This document shows, piece after piece, positions 47,408-58,888 of a DNA stretch of 64,000 bases (its first letter is position 1; the number at the start of each line of letters is the position of its first letter). The position numbers and the translations under genes were made by a program. This DNA comes from Chaetorhynchus papuensis (Eukaryota > Chordata > Aves > Passeriformes > Rhipiduridae), in NCBI GenBank assembly GCA_013396525.1, contig VWYX01001243.1, positions 130,385 to 194,384 of the forward strand, read 5' to 3'. Below the pieces are notes generated by a model, which was given only the letters and a program-made list of their open reading frames with translations, did not search any database and was not told the origin of the DNA.

Positions 47408-48729
47408 CAACATCAGAAATTCTGATTTTTTGCTCTTATATGATCAAAGTAAGAAGGCAGCAGAATTGCGTAGGGAACAGTGAGGAACACAGGGATATTA
47501 TCCCTTCACTTGGAGTCAGCCTTTGTTAAGCTTACTGAAATCCACATTGAATACAAAAGAAATACCTGAAACTTCCTCTTTGTGCTGAAGGGTAGAGTCC
47601 AATTACTGTGTGGAAGAGCAGTGTATGAACTTAAGGCTGGAAAACAGGGGCCCATAACCAGCGCAGTGGAAGAGAGGGCAGGAGAGGTGAGGGATTTGTG
47701 TGTGGGTTGAGTTCTGCTCATGGGAGAGGGGGCTTTGCGGACCCAGGATGAGAAAAATAGCAGGGCAGATGTTCAGGAACTGCATAAGCAGAAATTGCAA
47801 GACTTCAGCAATTTGTTTGTTAAACATAATATTTGGATAAGCTGCACTGATTTTTTTTTTTCATTCAACTAATATTTTCTATATTTTCTTCAATTTGTAT
47901 TTCTGTGCATACTTAAAATGTTGCTCCCCTGTGTAACTTCCTTAAAATTTGGCTTATCTCAGATTTAAAGTTTTACTCCTGTTTCGTTTTACTCCCATTT
48001 CACTTTAAAGTTTAAACAACATTTTTTACGCAATTCAATTGTCTTCATCACCTTCTACAAAAATATGAGCTGTTTTTACATATTTATGTAGTGTTTCTGC
48101 CAATACCTGCTGGCTACTCTACGAGCATACTTAGTTCATGAGAATTAAGTGAAATATTAAGCACAGATTTAAGAAATTGTTGCTCTGTGCAAGTTTAGTG
48201 ATGGTTCTGTGCTGGTTTTTTCTAGCATTAGGCTCAATTGTTTTGCCTCAGTCACAGACTGCAGCCCACAAACACTGAGTTCGTGTTTCCACTGTGGTCC
48301 TTTCACTACTGAGAAGTTAATAGTGAGTGGTGCTCTTCATTGTCTTCCTCCTCAGTGGCAATCCTGTTATTTATGCTTGTTCTCGGGGGCCTGGGGTTAG
48401 ATCTGGGGTTTAACTCTGTTGGGAGGTGATAGATGATCTGTTGTTGTCTTCAGCAAGAACCAATTTAAGCCTGAAATTCTTGTCAGGCCCACTTTTTCCA
48501 GCCTCCTCCAACACAATGTCTTTCCAGCCCGAGGCCATCTTCCTGCCCACTGCCGCTCCTGTAGGACCTATGAATCTTATTTTGAAACCCATGATGATTT
48601 TCTTTAATAACTGAAGGTGTTTATAAAGCTATTTTAAGTGAGGGGTGATGTGTTTGTGCAGCATTGCACGGAATATCGTGGGTTGGAGGTGTACTCTGGA
48701 GATCACATCCCCGGCGCCCCAGCCAAGGC

Positions 48730-48890
48730 TGGGTTTGGTTTCCAGCTCCACAGCTCATGAACTCTGTGTCCTTGGATAAGCTGTTGAACGCTCTGTGTCC
48801 TCCTGTGTGCATGAGGATGCTTATCTTGCAGGTAGGGATTAATCAGTGTTTGGAAAGTAATTTGAGATCCTTGATGAAAAGCACTGCGTA
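48730..48890 (+). repeat. MIR-like ancient SINE fragment
   Basis: The order GTTTCCAGCTCCACAGCTC, TGTGTCCTTGGATAAGCTGT, CTCTGTGTCCTCCTGTGTGC and GAAAAGCACTG follows the MIR plus-strand CORE (TGTGACCTTGGGCAAGTC... CTCTGTGCCTCAGTTTCC... AAAGCACT). It is diverged and lacks a clear head. The assignment is from memory of the consensus. Confidence 0.5.
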
Positions 48891-50500
48891 AGAAGGGAAC
48901 GTGTGACCGCACAGGAGCGTCTTGGAGATTGCGATCTCCCCCATTTCCTTCCCCGAGCTTAAGGGAAAAAGTGGCGAGAGGGTTTTTAGAGGAGAGGGAA
49001 ACACGCTTCTCTGTGTGTGTTTCTTTCCAGCTCAAAGCACCAGCTACCCCTAAACCCCGGGTGTGTTTATCTTACACACGTCGTTCTGTGGTTTCGCTTA
49101 TCTTTGCAAGGAAATGACTGCTCTGGCTCCCGAGACCTCTTTAAGTGATTATGACCTAAGTTAGTTCACAGCCACCATCCTTTACAGTGCTTAATCAATA
49201 AGCCCTGAAAGCAAACTAATCTTCGTTTACTTTTGGAGGCCACTGCAGGAAAGAAGAATTGTCAGATAAAGCTGGGGATCAGCAGTCCTACCTCAAGGCC
49301 AAGGGTCAGATATTAGTACACAGGGAGGTTGTAAATACGGCTTGGTCCAACAGATGCTAAAATGAGTATGGTGGAAAATTATACCTCCAGGGGACAGCAC
49401 TTTAATGCATGCAATAACTGATAAGATAAGCTTCTTTATTACCAAAAGAATGGATTTAAAAACCATATATAATTTGCCTTTGTGCTTAAGGGAGTGAGGG
49501 AAGAGAGTGGACTATTAGATGGAGGTAAGTGGCTCACTGGAATGTTGTATTCATGTTGGGCTATTTCCTGAGGATTTCAGATGCATTTACTGAGGGATGG
49601 GAGGCAGGGTGTCCCAGGTAAAACACAAATCTGATGTGGGTTTAGCGTGGTTTCCTTCCTATTAAGGAAAGTTTTCTCCATAAAAACTTGATTCCCAGTA
49701 TGGAGTTGTTAGCAGCTAAATGTGGAAGGGGGAGTGGATACCACAGAGGATTCTGCATCATGGATTACTGCACTGTGTGATGTAAATGGGCAAACTCTGC
49801 AGGTGCCTTCCCAGCTTCACTGCAGAATATGTCTCCTAGCTTTAGAAATGCGATTTTTTTGAAGCTTACACATCATCTCCACATGAGCAAACAGGCATGG
49901 CATGCTGGAGGAACTGCCTTTGAAAAATAAACCTTATACATGTTCACAAGAAACAGAGGGCTGATGGTACTGGCAGGATTTTATGTAGTAATCAGTCTTA
50001 ACCCCACTGTGTTTGGTGACTCCTCTTACACCTCAGCTTTTCTTAATTTTGTCGTTCTTCTCACTTCTCTAAAATCGTGAAGCATTGGAATGAGGAAAGA
50101 GTATTGTAGCTGTGCCTGTTCTCATATACCTGGCCTCTAGGATGATAAATACAGGGTTTCCTATTTTTTTAAAAAAGCCCATTTAGTAGTTTCTTCCCTA
50201 TTTTTATTCTTTTTGGTTTTAAATTGCTGAAGGTGATGGGGGATATGCATTGATTTTAGTGTTGGCAGAGAGAGGATGCTGCTCATTTGGCCAGAAATCG
50301 GGTGAATGCTGGAATGGACATTTGCTACACGTGTTTCTTAAAGTAGAATCAGAATTTCTTTGCTGTCCTCAGCATGTGTGTGCTGTATGTTTGTGTTGAA
50401 GGAAATGCCAAAACTTTCAATTATTGTGCTTGAACGTTGCAATTTTTTGGCAATCTTAAGAGGCAAAACCTTCTGATTTTGTCTGAAACAGCTGTGTATG
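48891..50500. other. non-coding stretch
   Basis: No gene recognised and no long open frame. It is moderately AT-rich. Confidence 0.5.
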
Positions 50501-51170
50501 GCCTTGCATCATACATATTACTTTTGAAAATTGAGAATAGCCTCCTCATTAATTATGAGAAAACTCGACATAGTGAAATTGATGATTCAATAGTAATTTA
50601 ATTTTGTCCATGTATAATTTTGAATGTGCTGCCTGCAAATGTCCCATTTGCCCACCATCTTCTTTGACTGGAACATCGCTTCATCAGGAATCCCTGCCAG
50701 GAAAAATCACTATATGGAGGGCCTTCATGTAGCTTTTCATTGGGTGAATAATTGAGTTCCTAGAGGACCTATCTGATCTGAAGGCCGAAACTTTCTTGTA
50801 ATAAAGACTGTATAAAAGTAGTGTAAATCACAGGGAGAGATGAAACGATGCATTTAAATGCACTCAGAGAAAGAAAGAAGCCGCAGTGTAGTCAAGTCTT
50901 TTGATTGTTCACCAACAAATTACCCATGTTATTTAGGAATCGTCTGGATATTAATCTTTTGAAAACCCTTTTGCACATTGATGATCTCACCCTACTTCTT
51001 AAATTCACCTTTCAAAAATATACATCTTAAAAACAGTGGCTGATTTGTTGAATTTAAATGCGTTTCACCTTATCAATTTCTTTTGCTGTGCCAACTTTGT
51101 TATTTCCTCTTCTCATCCCAATGCTGTGGTTAATGGACAATTGATGATAAGCTTTACAGAGGAGATTAGG
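50501..51170. other. long AT-rich island, candidate conserved noncoding element
   Basis: About 650 bases are free of simple repeats and of open frames of 60 codons. They are dense in homeodomain and POU-like words: CATTAATTATGAG, GATTCAATAGTAATTTAATT, GGGTGAATAATTGAG and the 14-bp palindrome TGCATTTAAATGCA (50849-50862). Of all AT-rich islands in the window this is the longest uniform one. Conservation must be tested by alignment. Confidence 0.4.
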
Positions 51171-51979
51171 ATAACATTATGTTTCATTAGTTTGGAGTAA
51201 TACAGAAGGGCCTAACCATGGATAACTGACAGTGGTAAAGCTCTTGTCCTGCAGAATGTGCAGTGTGTGAGGTGAACAGAAGGTTACACATAAAAGCAGA
51301 AATATAGCTATATTTGTGTAGGATTACAGAAATGTAAATTACTTGCAACTTTTTCTTTATAAGTTTTCCCAACCTGATAAAACTTGTCTTTTGCTGATGT
51401 ACAGTAACTTATCCCTATACTCTCCTCACTTTCCTTTCCTATTCCTTCCTTTCCTATCTCCTCTGCCATGAGCATGTTATTCTAACAGCAGACTAGAGGA
51501 TCTTGGTGTTTACGTGCACTTATTTCAGGAAAAATTTACTTGAAAACAAGAAAAGACTTTTTAAGAAATAGCAAGAGAAGAAGAGTTGAGAAGCAAAAAA
51601 TCTTCCTCAGTCAGAGATGTGTTAGTAATTCTTAGAAATCTTTGATTCTGGAAGTTTACTGTCTCTATAATCCACCTGAATTGATCAGATTTTAGGTTTA
51701 GATTATTAAGGGCTTGTTTTAGTCTTTGCATCTTGTAATCTCTGAAAGGCCATTAATATAGGCCATTCTGTTAAATTAAAAACAGTTCAAAGGAGAAAAC
51801 AGTTAAGTATGTTCATGTTTAACTCTTGATTTTCTGGAGACTGATGGTCAGCACCTGAGGCCTTGACTTCTGTTGCAAATTTTGTAAATATTTGTGGTGA
51901 CTTTTTTATGTTGCTCCAACAATTCACAGCTGGTAATTATGTACTCTGTCATTCTGAGCCATTCAAGCAATTCATCCTT

Positions 51980-52046
51980 AAAAACAAACAAAACACATCA
52001 AAAAACCCACCCAAACCACTAAAAACAAACCCCAACAACCTGAAAA
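51980..52046. repeat. A/C-rich low-complexity patch
   Basis: Runs of A with CAAAC, CCCACCC and AACCCC words on the plus strand; no G until 52041. Simple sequence. Confidence 0.75.
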
Positions 52047-53646
52047 GAAATATGAGACATAAGAGATGAGATAAGCAAAGGCTTTTTGAATATAGCAGTT
52101 GAGGCAGTGAAAGAATGAAAACATGTCATGAGCAGGCAGATGTATCTAAATGCCCTCTAGTCATTGTCATGGGAACTTCAACGGGTTTTGGCCTTAAAAG
52201 CTAAAGATGGCTTGCATTTATCTCATTTCTCTGGATGCAAATTGCATTTCTGACAGTTTGAAATCTCTGCAAAAAGCCTTGAAGAGCAAAAGTGGTTTTA
52301 TCACAGTAAAAGTTAATGTGAGAAACCTTTGGGTTTCTGCTGCTGCAGACCCTGAAATGGATGTGAGTACTTCAGTCAAGAGCCCTTTGCTTATAGGCTT
52401 TGGCTTGGAGCTGTTCATTTGGATTTTTGGTGGAGTTTTGTAATTACTATTTTATTTCTGGACTGGTATCAAAGCAACCACGGGTGGTTGATCTCTTGGA
52501 GCCAGTTGCTTTGGAACTCCCATGTAACTGGAAGAATTTCTCCCTCCTGAATCTGTCCTGAAAATAAGGCTTTTTTTCCTGTGGCCAGCTTCAGAAAGTT
52601 GATTATCCAGGTTCTGCCACTGTGGAATCAACCTTGGGAAGAGCTTATGAAGTTATAATTAGGTTTCTGTCTGCTAAGCTTCAAAATGTACAACTTCCAT
52701 GAATATATTTGCAGTACTTTTTTGCCTGGTTTTAAACTCCTGCCAAGTTCTTGCCTTGAATTTAAGACATCTGTAGGTAGAAAGAGACAGCAGAGCACTT
52801 TAGCTTAGATGGACAGAAACGTATTATGGGAGACATTTCTGCTGTCAAAAGCTCAGCCACCAGTCATCTGTAAACAGATTCCCCTTGGTCACCACTGAAC
52901 AAGGTCAGCACACCTTGCTAATGGAGATAGGCATGCACAGGGGTTTTTTTGTTGTTAGTCTTATTCCTAGTGGTGTTTTCATCATAATTTTAGTCTCTGA
53001 GTAATGCAAAATGACCCAAGAAAGCGTTCATGGGAGTTCAGTGGATTGATGCACTGGATTTTCAGCTGTTGAGAACGATCTTCAAATACTGGTGTGACTT
53101 TGGGGTGAAAAGGAAATCTTACCTGTCTGCTCTGGTACTGGATTTTGCACCTTTGTTAAAAAGGCTGAGAGCTTTACCTTGACTGGCTGCTGGCAGGTTT
53201 ACAAGGGGAGACGTACTGCTCCTCAGGTGTTTGCCGTGATGGATGCTGTGCCAGCTCTGCAGGAGCCTGTGGTCAGGGGAAAGGTGAAGTGTCAGGATCA
53301 ATCTGTTTTAGAAAAAGACACTTTCTGAGGGAGGCCGGCTCTCACTGAATTTTTAACAACACATTCTCCTTTCCTTTCCTTATATGTCTCTAAACAGAAC
53401 TTTATTCAGCCAGGAGAGATCCTCTTGTCTCCCTCATTTCCATTAATGCAGAGTTGGATTTCAACAGCAGGCAAACTGGTGTTTACCATGGCAGTGCTTG
53501 CCATGTTGACAGTGCTGAGTGATTCTTAAGTGTTCAGTAAATCAGTGAAATTTTCTGAACAGTGGGAAGTTTTGATGTCATTAACAAAAGATGCATGTTA
53601 ACTAGCAGCTGCAAATTAATTAGAAAAATAAATTAGAAGTTGCTGC

Positions 53647-53659
53647 TTTTTTTTTTTTT
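53647..53659. repeat. poly-T run, 13 bases
   Basis: Simple homopolymer followed by CTTCTCC. Confidence 0.9.
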
Positions 53660-54611
53660 CTTCTCCTATCTGCTTCATGCTGTGTGAACCAGCCAGCCTA
53701 AAGCAAGGATATCCAATGAGCCCAAATGTTGAGAACTGTCAGGATCTGAGTATTCCAATTTTCCAAATGCTCAGTTTTATGTCCCGCTCTGGCTGCTTCT
53801 AGAATATTATGGGTCAGGGCATTGCCCATCTTACAATGGTTTTCGTTGTCAGTTTTCCTAATATGCTCATCTGGGGAATGTCTGAAACCGTCTCAGCTCT
53901 GTGCCAGCCAGGACCAGCTCAAGTCCATCTGAGCAGGGTCCAGCCTTGCCAAATGGGCTTCACTGTGCTGAGGATCCCATCCAAAACCAGGCCAATGGGG
54001 TCAGGGAAGGCGAGGCAAGCAGCATCAAAATGTAATGAATACCCATTAATGAGTGCTTGTCTCATGTTTTGGAATACAGGGAACCATTCCATAAACCTGT
54101 TAGGGTTGTGTTTAGAGCAAAAACTTCTGGCTTTCTTTTAAAGGGAAACAATCTTATTTTTTTTCCCATTTGTTGCTTCTAGCAGTGTCAGCTTCTTTAA
54201 TTATTGCTATTTAATTATGTCTTAGCATTTGAACTCTCCTCATTAACCTTCATCAGACTGAGACACCTAGGATAATGCAATGGCAAAGCCAACATCTTGT
54301 GCAATTTTTTTTCCTCCCTCCACCCCCTTCCCAAATCTCTGGAATTCATTAATTGAATGTTAGAGCATCTGGGCCACTTGAGTATTCGAATCATGCAGGA
54401 ACATGGGTAGTGTTAGCCTGCTATGGCTCAATAAACCTCTCATTCTCTCGTTCACGGTTCATTTGAATTTTGCAGAAAACTCTGGGAAAAAAAAGATGAG
54501 GCATTGAAATAAAAATGGTGCAGATAATGGTAGGAGGAGATGAAGAACTCAGACAAATGTTTACCCCAAGTACTGTGCGTATGTGGCACTGTCATCCCTT
54601 TAATTGAAAAA

Positions 54612-54805
54612 GAGAATGGGCTTTAGAGCAGAAACCCACAAGCCAGGCTCTATTCCTGTGTGACCTTCAGCTGTCACTGGAGCTGTCCTCTCTATCTGAA
54701 AGCAGAGGTTTTATTTTATGCTGCTAAAGCAGCAGAGCCTAATTTCTCATTTGACAAGTGCTCTAAGATCCTGTGAGGAAAGGTATAATAAAAGTGCAAA
54801 ATAAA
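54612..54805 (+). repeat. MIR-like ancient SINE fragment
   Basis: GAATGGGCTTTAGAGCAGAA, GCCAGGCTCTATTCCTGTGT, GACCTTCAGCTGTCACTGGA, TCCTCTCTATCTGAAAGCAG and GACAAGTGCTCTAAGATCCT follow the MIR order (head, CORE 'tgtgacctt', 'cctcatctgtaaaat', tail). Strongly diverged. Confidence 0.5.
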
Positions 54806-55324
54806 ACTATATGTGGCAGTATTACTCCTGATTCTAATGGATTTTAGTAGGATCTTTAATCCCTTTATCTACCATGAATAGATGCATTGTCTATAAAAGA
54901 AGCTTTAAGCTCTTTCACTTCACTTTAGTAACACCTTGGCAATGCAAATATGCCTTTGGAGTGTGTCTCATGATAATGGGAAATGAAGGTGCAGGAGTGA
55001 AGTGTAATGACTGTGATGGGGGTTCTTCAATGCGGCTGCTGGACCTAAGAAAGACGTTTGTCATTTTCCCCCATCTCTTTGCTCGCCACACCACAAAGAC
55101 AAGGCTCATGCTGCCTTTTCTCCCAGCACAGCCTATTCCCAGGGCCCGGCTTGGATTAGGCAGTCATGGCATAGAGTGTAGGCTGTGTCACACCTGACAA
55201 AACTGTATGTCTGAACCGAGGTTTTACCCAGATCCCTGAGCTGTAAAACTCCTGTGTGTAGCAGAAGCAGGATGAAGCTTTCACACTGAGAATTGCCTGT
55301 GGTAAGTACGGATGTGCTTGTGAT
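54806..55324. other. non-coding stretch
   Basis: No gene recognised. A 107-codon plus frame (54874-55197) has no domain and overlaps a minus frame. Confidence 0.45.
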
Positions 55325-55410
55325 AGGAGAGGGCTGACCTTTATTTCACAGAGGGAGAAACGGGGAGAGACTGAACTATAGATTTGTCATAACTAAATAT
55401 GAGCATTTAT
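55325..55410 (-). repeat. MIR-like ancient SINE fragment
   Basis: TTTATTTCACAGAGGGAGAA followed by ACGGGGAGAGACTGAAC and GATTTGTCATAAC resembles the reverse complement of the MIR core ('attttacagatgaggaaactgaggcacagagaggtt... ttgcccaag'). The left and right limits are uncertain. Confidence 0.4.
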
Positions 55411-57170
55411 CTGAGCTGCCGAGGCTGGAGGCTCCATGCTCCTCTTGCAGTCAGTGCAAGGGCACTGGGAGCTCCGAAGGGTGCCTGGTCCCACTAACAC
55501 TTGCTTTGCTCTCTGGAGGTGCTTGGCTCATTACTTAAATACTTAAAGCCAGGTGGGATGAATCCTGGTTGAAAGCCAAGGTGCAGGAAGGCAGTTGGGT
55601 GCCTGATTCATCCTTATCGTCTAAATCCCGTGGATTCAAAAAGGACAGAGCCTTTTTGAATATCTTCCTGGATGTGTTCCTGCCTAATCTCGTCCCTGCA
55701 GCCTCAGTACTTCCTTTGCCAGGCTTTGCTCTCCTGTGCTTTTCCAGGGAGCCAGAGGAACTCTCCATTCCTCTGCCTGAGGCTACAAGTGACCTTTTTT
55801 TTCCATGTAACATTTGTTGCTCCCGCTGGCAAAGGAGCTCTCCCAGCGGCTTGGCTCTGTGCTGCCCGACTGAGGTACAAACCTTGCCATTGTCAGCACA
55901 CGAAACAGATTCAAGGTTCCTACCTCAAATGGGAGAGGAGAGTTCCCCTTTGAGTTTAGGATCTGAGTCACTCTGCCTGACCCAGGTATGGCTGGGGGTT
56001 GCTCAGCCAGGCCGTGAAACTTTGCTTTTCTTCAGGGAAAGGGTTGTGTTGTCCCTGCCAGTGGTCACATCGGGCTGTCACCACTCAAGTTGAGTGTCAC
56101 TGTGCTGGCACTCCAGCAGTTCATATCTGCTGCACAAGTAGCATCCCCACTGAGGCTGTCACTGATTCGTTTTGGCTGCTTGTTATTTCTTGCTGAATAA
56201 AGTAACGCTTTGGGTTTTCTAAGGGCTGGTTCTTCCTCTCCCAGCCCTTCATAGCTGGGAGTCTGGAATAGATGCTTATTTTTTTCCCCTCTCCTCTTTG
56301 CTGTTTGCATTCTGCATTTGTTGAGCTTCAGATAGAGTCTCTCCATCCATAGAAAATGGAGTGAAACCTCCTCCCCAGAAACCTTTGACCTTGTCTCTTT
56401 ATAGAGATCTTGATTACCTCGAACGCAGCTGTCCAAAACCAGGCTATTTCACTGCTTTCCTTTTGTTAAGAGCTTGATATTTTTTTTGCCCTTCATGCAG
56501 AAGTAGTTTTCTTTGCTCATCTCTCCTTTTTTACCTCTTTCCTTGTCTGAACCTGAAGTGGAAAAGAGGAGTGGAAGAGCCGTAAACAGTGCAGAGAAAA
56601 TGACAGACTGCTCTGTGTCACTGACTCTGCAGAACAGGTCACCAGGCAGAGACAGCAGCCTCCTATTGCCTATGCTCAGTGTTTCTTGTGTTTTATTTGT
56701 CTCTACTGTGATGTATCTGATGTAGAGACATGCATTCTTTTGACAATGACCAGCCAATAAGTCCACATTTGTCAAAGAGAAAATGAGATAATCATCATGT
56801 GGCCTGGTATTACCGGGAGGCCAGATTAGATTTGCTCAAAAACGGTGGCATTTTATGGTTACTTTTATGCTCTGTAAATACAGGAAGAGACAGATTGAAG
56901 AGATTACTTAACAAAAAATTCCATTTCAAGTCACTGGGGAAGCAGGTAACCTTCAGAACCGAGCTTTGCATAAGAATGCAGTGGAAGAGGGAGGATTTCT
57001 ATTAACACTGCCAGCTTCTTAAAAAAAACCCAAAACAACACTGTCTGCTACTCTACATCAACATTTTCTCCCTGCTTGTTTTTTGCTTTCCACCCACCTC
57101 GTCCCCTGGCAGTGCCATTAGAGATGAGCCAGTGACTCAGGGCCATTCCTTAGCCGAGGCAAGTAGTCAT
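55411..57170. other. non-coding stretch, GC-richer at 55.4-56.1 kb
   Basis: Contains the longest ATG-started open frame of the window (55569-56093, +, 174 codons). It is rich in Ser, Leu and Pro, overlaps frames on both strands and has no recognised domain, so chance is the simplest reading. GCTGAATAAAGTAACGC near 56194 holds an AATAAA hexamer without supporting context. Confidence 0.45.
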
Positions 57171-57226
57171 AGTTCCATTGGCTCCAGCGGAGCGGGAACG
57201 ATTTATGCCGGCTGAAGGATGGTCCC
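57171..57226. repeat. possible ancient amniote repeat fragment
   Basis: The words AGTTCCATTGGCTCCAGCGG and GATTTATGCCGGCTGAAGGA recall a very old sauropsid repeat with 'cccattgacttcagtggagc ... atttacaccagctgaggatctgg'. The resemblance is from memory and limited to about 55 bases. Confidence 0.3.
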
Positions 57227-58184
57227 TTGTGGTTTGAGCCTTACCCAGAAGGGTTTTTTATCAGCAGTACTGGGATTTCTGTTTGGTTTTCTATGGTGTC
57301 AGAGGTCGCTAGTAAAGTTTTCACTTGTATCCAAAGTTTGAGGCTGTTCATGACTGGGGTATCAACGCCTTTCAGAATGGTTCTGAATCAAAAGATGGGT
57401 AAAGTGGTTTAGGGAGATGGGTTGGCTTCTGACTGGAAAAAATCTATGGATGTTTTAAAATAAACAAACAAACTAGAGGGACCTTTTGTATTATCCACAT
57501 CATGTGCCATCAAATCAGGTTTTCATTCTCCTGGCTATGCTTAGCTTGTGGAAGAATGGAACTAATCTGCCACTTTTGTGACAGCATTTGAGGCAGGACT
57601 GTGGTTTTATGCAGGGCATAACCCAGTGCATCTCTTTGGTCTTTAGTAAGGAAACAAAACAGCCACTGTAAAAATGCTTTAATAATATTGATTGCTTTCA
57701 TGCAAACCCAAAAAAGTGTCTATTGCATAGTTACTATTTGCATACTTTTGGGTGGCAGTTGAGTAGAAATAGGAACTTCTGGATGCTTGTTAATCCAAGC
57801 ATCAAAACTGGATCTATCTTTGAGGTGTGCACCCACATGGGACTATTTCAAGAGCAATAAATGAAATCGGAATGTGGTCCACCATGCTTCCCTGCACCCG
57901 CCACAAAAAATAAATCAAGGCAATCAGAATAAAGTAGTTGTGTGTCGAGCTCAGATGTGTAGCAATCCAAATATCTACCAAACAACATGTTTATTTTAAT
58001 AAAGATTCAAGGATGATCTCTGACCACTGTTTTAATTAGGTTTAAATGAAAATTAATTTTGTTTCATCTGTGACTCTGATGCATTTTTTTTTCCAGCTAC
58101 TTCAGGTGATTGCCCATATTCCCAGATTTGTCATATTTGACTTTTTAACCTTGTGAAATGAAGCACCAGATCCTTTGGCACCAA
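57227..58184. other. non-coding stretch
   Basis: No gene recognised. AT-rich, including candidate regulatory words at 57.9-58.1 kb (TTTTAATTAGGTTTAAATG). Confidence 0.45.
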
Positions 58185-58535
58185 TCACAAATCTGATGCA
58201 GGAAGCGATGTGAAATCCCAATTGTACTTTGGCCTTCCTTTGGTAGTCACAGAAACTCCAGGCAGTGAAATATTCATGCTGGACTGGCTGAGGACACAGG
58301 GGAATCGTGGATCTATTGAGGTCAATGGCACAATTATCTTTTTGCCCACAGTTTCCTGCTTGGGGGAAATGCTACTTACCTGAAAGGCCTGAGAATGTTG
58401 AATAGGCAGGACCGGCAGCTCAGCCTGGGAAACGGAACTGTGAGATTTGGCAGGCTCTTTTTTGGGCTGTAGGTCCATCAGCTGGCTATGAGGAATCAGT
58501 GTTTCATCACAGACCTTCAGACTCTCTCTTTCCAT
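58185..58535 (-). CDS. candidate 116-codon ORF of unknown function
   Basis: An ATG at 58533-58535 opens 116 codons ending in TGA at 58185-58187; an in-frame TGA lies 15 bases upstream of the ATG. I do not recognise the product. The predicted protein is hydrophilic and probably disordered, rich in Ser (about 18) and Pro, with charged KKEPAK and GKK patches, one Trp and only two Cys. That composition is more protein-like than that of other frames here. There is no signal peptide or membrane segment. The start context is weak (T at -3, G at +4). A consensus splice donor CAG/GTAAGT lies inside it (exon side 58380, intron from 58379 downward), so it could instead be a terminal exon reading leftward. 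Two further open segments lie just upstream in the other two frames, which suggests a decayed gene. A chance ORF of this length is expected some 20 times in 64 kb, so coding status is unproven. Confidence 0.25.
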   Translation of the reverse strand: MERESLKVCDETLIPHSQLMDLQPKKEPAKSHSSVSQAELPVLPIQHSQAFQVSSISPKQETVGKKIIVPLTSIDPRFPCVLSQSSMNISLPGVSVTTKGRPKYNWDFTSLPASDL

Positions 58536-58545
58536 TGAGGCTGTC

Positions 58546-58680
58546 TCACTTCAGAAGCAGGAGATGACCCTTTTTCTTGTTTGTGGTGGTGTCTGAGTAC
58601 TCTGTTATCTGCACCTCCTTACAGGAACAACCTCCCTGCAGAGCTGGCTGTCCAAATATGAGATAAGTAGGAGATCTCAT
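58546..58680 (-). pseudogene. small open segment upstream of the 116-codon ORF
   Basis: ATG at 58678-58680, 44 codons, stop TGA at 58546-58548, only 10 bases from the start of the next ORF and in a different frame. It contains a Cys-x-Cys pair followed by Lys-Glu and a Thr/Lys-rich segment. I do not recognise it. It may be part of a frameshifted coding relic together with its neighbours, a short upstream ORF of one transcript, or chance. Confidence 0.15.
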
Positions 58681-58705
58681 GAGAAGTCAGGTACTTATAC
58701 CTGCT

Positions 58706-58888
58706 CTACCTTCTTCTGCTGTCACAGTACTTTTTCACATAACTCCTGGGCCCAGCTGTTGCTGTAGTAGATAACTTGTAAGGTTTGCATTGCTGTGACT
58801 CGATGATTGGCTTGGTTCCTAAGTAAAAAAAGCCTTTTTTTTTTGCTCTTAAATTGAGGAAATTTAACTTTGTGCAGGCTCTGCACAC
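58706..58888 (-). pseudogene. third open segment of the 58-kb cluster
   Basis: A 60-codon minus frame ends in TAG at 58706-58708. It includes a lysine patch from a poly-T run (plus strand, about 58833-58842) and a basic C-terminus (YVKKYCDSRRR). It lies 25 bases upstream of the next open segment and in the remaining frame. The three segments together cover 58185-58888 almost without a gap. A degraded coding sequence is one explanation; coincidence is the other. Confidence 0.12.

Larger units (their letters stand above)
45466..48729. other. non-coding stretch
   Basis: No gene recognised. It includes a TG/TA-rich microsatellite (46689-46725), a T run (46878-46889), an A run (47393-47407) and an AT-rich patch at 47.8-48.2 kb. 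Confidence 0.5.
51171..54611. other. non-coding stretch
   Basis: No gene recognised. It includes an A/C-rich low-complexity patch (51980-52046) and a poly-T run (53647-53659). Frames of 78 codons (52207-52443, +) and 110 codons (53809-54141, +) lack domains and splice support. Confidence 0.5.

Noticed and set aside
55569..56093. 174-codon plus-strand ORF, the longest with ATG
   Set aside because: It lies in a GC-richer patch, overlaps open frames on both strands, shows no domain, signal or splice context, and its length is within what a 64-kb window can produce by chance.
56185..56215. AATAAA in GCTGAATAAAGTAACGC, possible LTR or gene polyadenylation site
   Set aside because: No TG...CA borders, TATA box or upstream coding sequence; the hexamer alone is common.
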